Origin: SVEL01 sp017381055
Lineage (GTDB): Bacteria; Bacillota; Clostridia; Lachnospirales; Lachnospiraceae
NCBI GenBank assembly: GCA_036307185.1
Contig: JAXJYC010000062.1
Span: 1-56,826, forward strand
Direction: 5' to 3'
DNA: 56,826 bases
Shown: piece after piece, positions 53,160-56,826 of the stretch
Layout of the letters: each line of letters begins with the position of its first letter
How positions within the stretch are numbered: position 1 is the first letter of the stretch
Position numbers and translations under genes: made by a program
The notes under the pieces: model-generated
The model's database searches: none
What the model saw: the letters and a program-made list of their open reading frames with translations, nothing else
What the model was told of the DNA's origin: nothing

Positions 53160-56100
53160 TTACTTATTAACGTCATCAAAGAATACATATCTATGCTTAA
53201 CTGTTTTCTTTATATGATACATCATCTCATCTGCTCGTTTAATTGTATCACTTATCTTCTCTCGAGCTGAATCCTCTGGTGTAATAACAACACCTGATAT
53301 ACCGATTGAGCAAGATACATATTTTTCCTCTGGTATCGTAACATCTCTGCCTAACAATCTTGAAATCTTATCTGCAAAGCCTCTTTCATATCTTAATATG
53401 TTATAGATTTCTTTAGCCGCTCCTTCTATCACTGCTCTATCCACAGAATGAATAACAACCAAGAATTCATCTCCACCATATCTTACTACATAGCCATCTG
53501 GACCACATATCTTATTAAGCAAATCTGCAAACTGTACCAAGATAAAATCTCCAATATCATGACCAAATGCATCATTATAATACTTGAAATTATCTAGGTC
53601 AGCATAAAGAATAGACATCTCAACTGTTTCTTTTTCATTTTCTACTCTATAGATTAATGACTCTAATTCCTCAGTAAATCCTTGTCTATTATAAAGACCT
53701 GTGAGAGTATCTCTAACAGCTAAATTCTTAAGTCTTTCATTCACTCGCTGAAGCTCATTATTAATCTTTTCGATTCGCTGTCTATTCTCCATTCTCTCGA
53801 TAGCATCCATAAGCTGTCTAAACATAAGGAGCATAATACCTACATCACTATCTACAAATGCATTTCTCTTAATTCTATGATTCCAGTCAGAACACATATC
53901 TGTACATACGATAAACAATCCTTGCATCTGTTCTTCTTCATAAATAGGTGCAAACATCCATGTATTAATCGTATTGACTCCAAATACTCTATCAATTAAA
54001 GCTTTATGATCTACATATTCTTTATCAAGACGAGTTGTACAGAATGCATTTCTATGATTAGTAAAATATTCCATAAGATATGCTATCTTATACTCATCTA
54101 ATCCATACTTAGAATCATTAAACTTCACTACTGGCTTTTTATCTTCTATACGTATAAATACAAATTCATCAATACTAAATGTATTCTTCAATGTGGTAAT
54201 TGAATTACGAACAACCTTTTCTATGGAATCCTCATTATTACCAATTAACTTTTGCCATATACTTACGAACTCGATTTTATCCTTCTGAATTATATAATCA
54301 TTCCTAATAATATTTGATGTTACCAACTCCATAATTTCATCTAAAGTAACACCCTTGATACTTACATCACATTTCCTAGGAACGTACTTTGTTCCTTCCA
54401 TATAAGCCTTAATTTTATTTTTCTTATTGATATAGCCCTTTTCAGCGCAAAAATCCACAGCCTTCTGAAGAATCATTTCCGCCTCTTCATCTTTACCTAA
54501 TGCCTTACACACATTTGAATATGCAATAGAATATGGAACAACGAACAAAAATGCACTTCCTGATGCTAGCTTTAAATATTTATCAGTTTTTTTCAAATGT
54601 TCATAAGCCTTCTCATAATTCTTTTCCTTTTCATTTAAGACAGCTCCTATTAAATGATATAAAATCATATCATCTTCCCAGAGACGAGAACCTTCTTCTT
54701 CCTGATCCTCAAGCTCTATCATATGTCCCAAATATCTTGTTAAGTACTGGTAATTAATCTTGCAGCTATATAATACATTCATTTCATAATTACATAACGC
54801 TCTCAAACCGTATAACTTCGATAAATTACACACTCTTATACCATCAGATTTAATTAATCTACATGCTTTTAAACAGATATTCAAATACTGATCCGCATAT
54901 ACACATTCTTCTGCCAATATAGCATTTATAGCCATATTATATAAAGTCTCACAAATATAGTTTACATCATTATATTTGATAAAGATACTAAGCGCTTTGT
55001 TGAAATATTCACTTGCCTTTGAATACTTCTCCATAGTACCGCAATTATATCCCATACCATTATAAATATTCGCTTCCTCGAATTCATTTCCAATTCTTGA
55101 AACAACTTTATGAAAATGACCATAGAAATAATTTGACACCTCAAAATATCCATTTGACGATGCTGTCATTACGGATTTCTTGTATGCATCAATAAGGAAT
55201 CTATCATTACCAATTTTATTAGCAATTTCAATTCCCTTATTATAATTATCTATGCTCTTTTCTACTGTCTCTACGTCCTTATATTTCTGAGGATCATTAT
55301 CGAATGCATATACATAAATATGCGCTAAATGATTATAGTATTCATAAGCCTTACATTCCTCTATAAACTCTGGCTCTATATACCTATCCTCCATCAATAA
55401 CCACAGATTTCTCCAGCCACTAAACTCATTCATTAAAGCTAGCAGCTTTACCTTGAAGATAAAGAATTTATCACCTATTTTTTCACTAAGCTCTTTACAC
55501 TTGTCCACATAAACATAGGCATTTTCCTTCTGTGTACTATTTATACAAATCTGAGCCTTCATATAATTATATATTAAATTCTGTCTATCATCGTAGCTCT
55601 CTTCTATGATGAATCGCATACCGTCACAATACATTAATGCATCTGATGTCTTATCAAGATTCATGGCAACATATGCATAAAATCTTAAGAAATTAAATTT
55701 AGCATTAATGTCAATGTTTATCTTCTCCACCTCTATCTTGTGATAAATCATATCAAGATAATAATCAGCTTGATCAAAGGCAAGAAAAATACAAAGATTC
55801 TTAAATTTATTTATATACTCAGGAACTTTATCATGAGAAAATTCCAATGGTCCCTTTGTCTCTCTAGTGGCAATAGTTGTATTAAACACCCATTCCACAA
55901 TACTGTCTGAAGATTCCAATTTGGCAACCATTCTATTCCAGTCATCCTGGCAATACTCCGCCACACCAAATAATTCATTATAAGTAGCAAGAATAGCAAT
56001 ATTAGTTCCATATGTTCCTGATATAAGTTCATCTAAAAGCTTAAATGTAGAATTTCCTGCATAGTGAATCTTATTAAGCACTAACATAAGTGTTTTTTTC

Positions 56101-56537
56101 TGTGAAAGACGCTCAAGCATCTTACCTATTTCTTTGTAGAGTTTCTCAATTTCAAAGTCTATTTCATTGATAAGAACATCTTCTTTACGCACACAAACAC
56201 CAGTCTCAAAATACGACTTAAAAATAGGTCTATGTAATAAATACACCCCAGCATTTTCAAAGAATTCTTCAAGACTCTCATCTGCTAATTCATAAAATAA
56301 ATCTCTTATCCAATCAAGAAATGGCTCAAACGCAGTAACTATGTCTCCAGTTTCATATGAATGATATAAAAATTTAACATCTGTTTTATCCGCTGATATT
56401 TCCATAACATTATCATATGTTAAATCTAATGTATTATAGTGTTCTATAAGCATAACATTAGAGCCCTGCTCACCCATATTATGAAGCATTGAATCTATTA
56501 AATTTTCAATATACTCCTTATGCACACTTCTATCCAT
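53160..56537 (-). CDS. Large NTPase-like/TPR/GAF/GGDEF protein
   Basis: 1125 residues, no membrane helix. Residues about 1-230 resemble the ATPase part of STAND/AfsR-type regulators, but the P-loop position lacks GxxxxGK[ST] and the Walker B-like LMLVLNKIHYAG lacks its acidic pair. About 240-720 is a series of TPR-like repeats (YNGMGYNCGTMEKYSKASEYFNKALSIF). About 760-930 is a GAF-like sensor region. The C-terminal GGDEF domain has DTLTGLYNRQGF, ADLDNFKYYND and RYGGDEFLVV (GGDEF at 1021-1025), so diguanylate cyclase activity is likely. The inhibitory RxxD site reads CGPD, lacking Arg. It is a single gene facing pfkA. GGAGG precedes the ATG. Confidence 0.88.
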   Translation of the reverse strand: MDRSVHKEYIENLIDSMLHNMGEQGSNVMLIEHYNTLDLTYDNVMEISADKTDVKFLYHSYETGDIVTAFEPFLDWIRDLFYELADESLEEFFENAGVYLLHRPIFKSYFETGVCVRKEDVLINEIDFEIEKLYKEIGKMLERLSQKKTLMLVLNKIHYAGNSTFKLLDELISGTYGTNIAILATYNELFGVAEYCQDDWNRMVAKLESSDSIVEWVFNTTIATRETKGPLEFSHDKVPEYINKFKNLCIFLAFDQADYYLDMIYHKIEVEKINIDINAKFNFLRFYAYVAMNLDKTSDALMYCDGMRFIIEESYDDRQNLIYNYMKAQICINSTQKENAYVYVDKCKELSEKIGDKFFIFKVKLLALMNEFSGWRNLWLLMEDRYIEPEFIEECKAYEYYNHLAHIYVYAFDNDPQKYKDVETVEKSIDNYNKGIEIANKIGNDRFLIDAYKKSVMTASSNGYFEVSNYFYGHFHKVVSRIGNEFEEANIYNGMGYNCGTMEKYSKASEYFNKALSIFIKYNDVNYICETLYNMAINAILAEECVYADQYLNICLKACRLIKSDGIRVCNLSKLYGLRALCNYEMNVLYSCKINYQYLTRYLGHMIELEDQEEEGSRLWEDDMILYHLIGAVLNEKEKNYEKAYEHLKKTDKYLKLASGSAFLFVVPYSIAYSNVCKALGKDEEAEMILQKAVDFCAEKGYINKKNKIKAYMEGTKYVPRKCDVSIKGVTLDEIMELVTSNIIRNDYIIQKDKIEFVSIWQKLIGNNEDSIEKVVRNSITTLKNTFSIDEFVFIRIEDKKPVVKFNDSKYGLDEYKIAYLMEYFTNHRNAFCTTRLDKEYVDHKALIDRVFGVNTINTWMFAPIYEEEQMQGLFIVCTDMCSDWNHRIKRNAFVDSDVGIMLLMFRQLMDAIERMENRQRIEKINNELQRVNERLKNLAVRDTLTGLYNRQGFTEELESLIYRVENEKETVEMSILYADLDNFKYYNDAFGHDIGDFILVQFADLLNKICGPDGYVVRYGGDEFLVVIHSVDRAVIEGAAKEIYNILRYERGFADKISRLLGRDVTIPEEKYVSCSIGISGVVITPEDSAREKISDTIKRADEMMYHIKKTVKHRYVFFDDVNK

Positions 56538-56628
56538 AATTCCTCCAACAATCTATATCCTAATTACTAAACTCACACAAAATATACTTATATATATTTT
56601 ATCATTTTTTTGTAAAAAGTACAATAAT

Positions 56629-56665
56629 AAAAAAATCGTTACAGGCAATCAATACCTGTAACGAT
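56629..56665 (-). terminator. Intrinsic terminator for a gene right of the window
   Basis: An 11-bp stem ATCGTTACAGG (56635-56645) pairs with 56655-56665 around a 9-nt loop, and seven T follow on the minus strand. It would stop minus-strand transcription entering from the right edge, upstream of the GGDEF gene. Confidence 0.85.
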
Positions 56666-56826
56666 CTATCACGGAGCTAATATGCCCCCATTACATTATT
56701 CAGTTTATTAGGATTAAGGTGTCAAAAGACACAATAAAAAATATCTGATTTTGTTTGTACCTTGAAAATTTAACACAAAATGAGTTCGCGATATGCTTTA
56801 GCTCCATATAATGGTAAATGTGCAGA
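56666..56826. other. Non-coding tail with inverted repeat, unassigned
   Basis: No supportable open frame. It contains GGAGCTAA (56673-56680) inverted at 56798-56805, a small hairpin GTGTC-AAAA-GACAC, and TGTACCTTGAAAA (56756 onward), a phrase often seen in rRNA-operon spacers. It is transcribed, if at all, into the terminator at 56629-56665 on the minus strand. It could be the 3' end of an RNA gene or a mobile-element edge beyond the window. Confidence 0.35.

Noticed and set aside
56670..56700. tRNA-like start GGGGGCATATTAGCTC on the minus strand
   Set aside because: No matching acceptor strand, anticodon arm or T-loop follows; the next bases form the terminator hairpin.

Overview
The window reads as a contiguous stretch of core chromosome from a low-GC Gram-positive anaerobe of the class Clostridia, most likely family Lachnospiraceae. 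This is inferred from AT-rich codon use, strong AGGAGG ribosome sites, a split transketolase, MecA, a CotS-like kinase, a YtvI-like permease, an F-type ATPase with a sodium-type c subunit, and a JetA/DUF6063/SMC-like cassette beside recR. No tRNA or rRNA gene was seen. The species cannot be named from sequence alone.

Layout. 1-130 is the 5' end of a group IIC intron lying directly behind a transcription terminator. 184-3727 (minus) is an operon of a PEGA-domain membrane protein, phosphoglucomutase and a PH-like protein. 3837-9463 holds a CotS-like kinase homologue, CCA-adding enzyme, a YtvI/AI-2E permease, an RluA-type pseudouridine synthase and metK. metK is preceded by a SAM-I riboswitch and terminator, but 170 bp of palindromic elements sit between the terminator and the gene. 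9865-12669 has murA, a shikimate-kinase-like gene and pgsA. 12728-18136 has a flavin reductase, a membrane protein, an unusual sigma-70-like protein without region 4, a small alarmone synthetase and a two-gene transketolase. 18198-20859 encodes two cell-wall hydrolases. 21151-23752 is a three-gene operon of a Ser/Thr kinase fused to a ParA/TadZ-like domain, a second such domain and a membrane protein. mecA and a DUF1858 gene follow, then a stretch of poorly characterised genes (25075-29991) ending in a YwmB-like protein.

30084-37190 is a complete atp operon (atpZ-I-B-E-F-H-A-G-D-C). Upstream of it lie comEB, rpiB and the tsaC/sua5 gene, an order reminiscent of the ywlC-ywlF-atp-ywmB region of Bacillus. 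39320-50969 is a replication and chromosome-maintenance block: dnaX, ybaB and recR, then a JetA-like kleisin-type protein, a DUF6063 protein and a 1479-residue SMC/MukB-like ATPase, and finally a TPR/acidic/P-loop protein. No JetD-type nuclease is present, so this looks like a nuclease-less Wadjet/MukBEF-like condensin rather than a complete plasmid-defence system. The window ends with a small membrane protein, a 6-phosphofructokinase, a very large TPR-GAF-GGDEF protein with a degenerate N-terminal NTPase, and an unexplained non-coding tail.

Best leads: the JetA-DUF6063-SMC cassette with its unusual Walker B, the sigma-like protein lacking region 4, the kinase/degenerate-P-loop operon, the degenerate-NTPase GGDEF protein, and the group IIC intron end.
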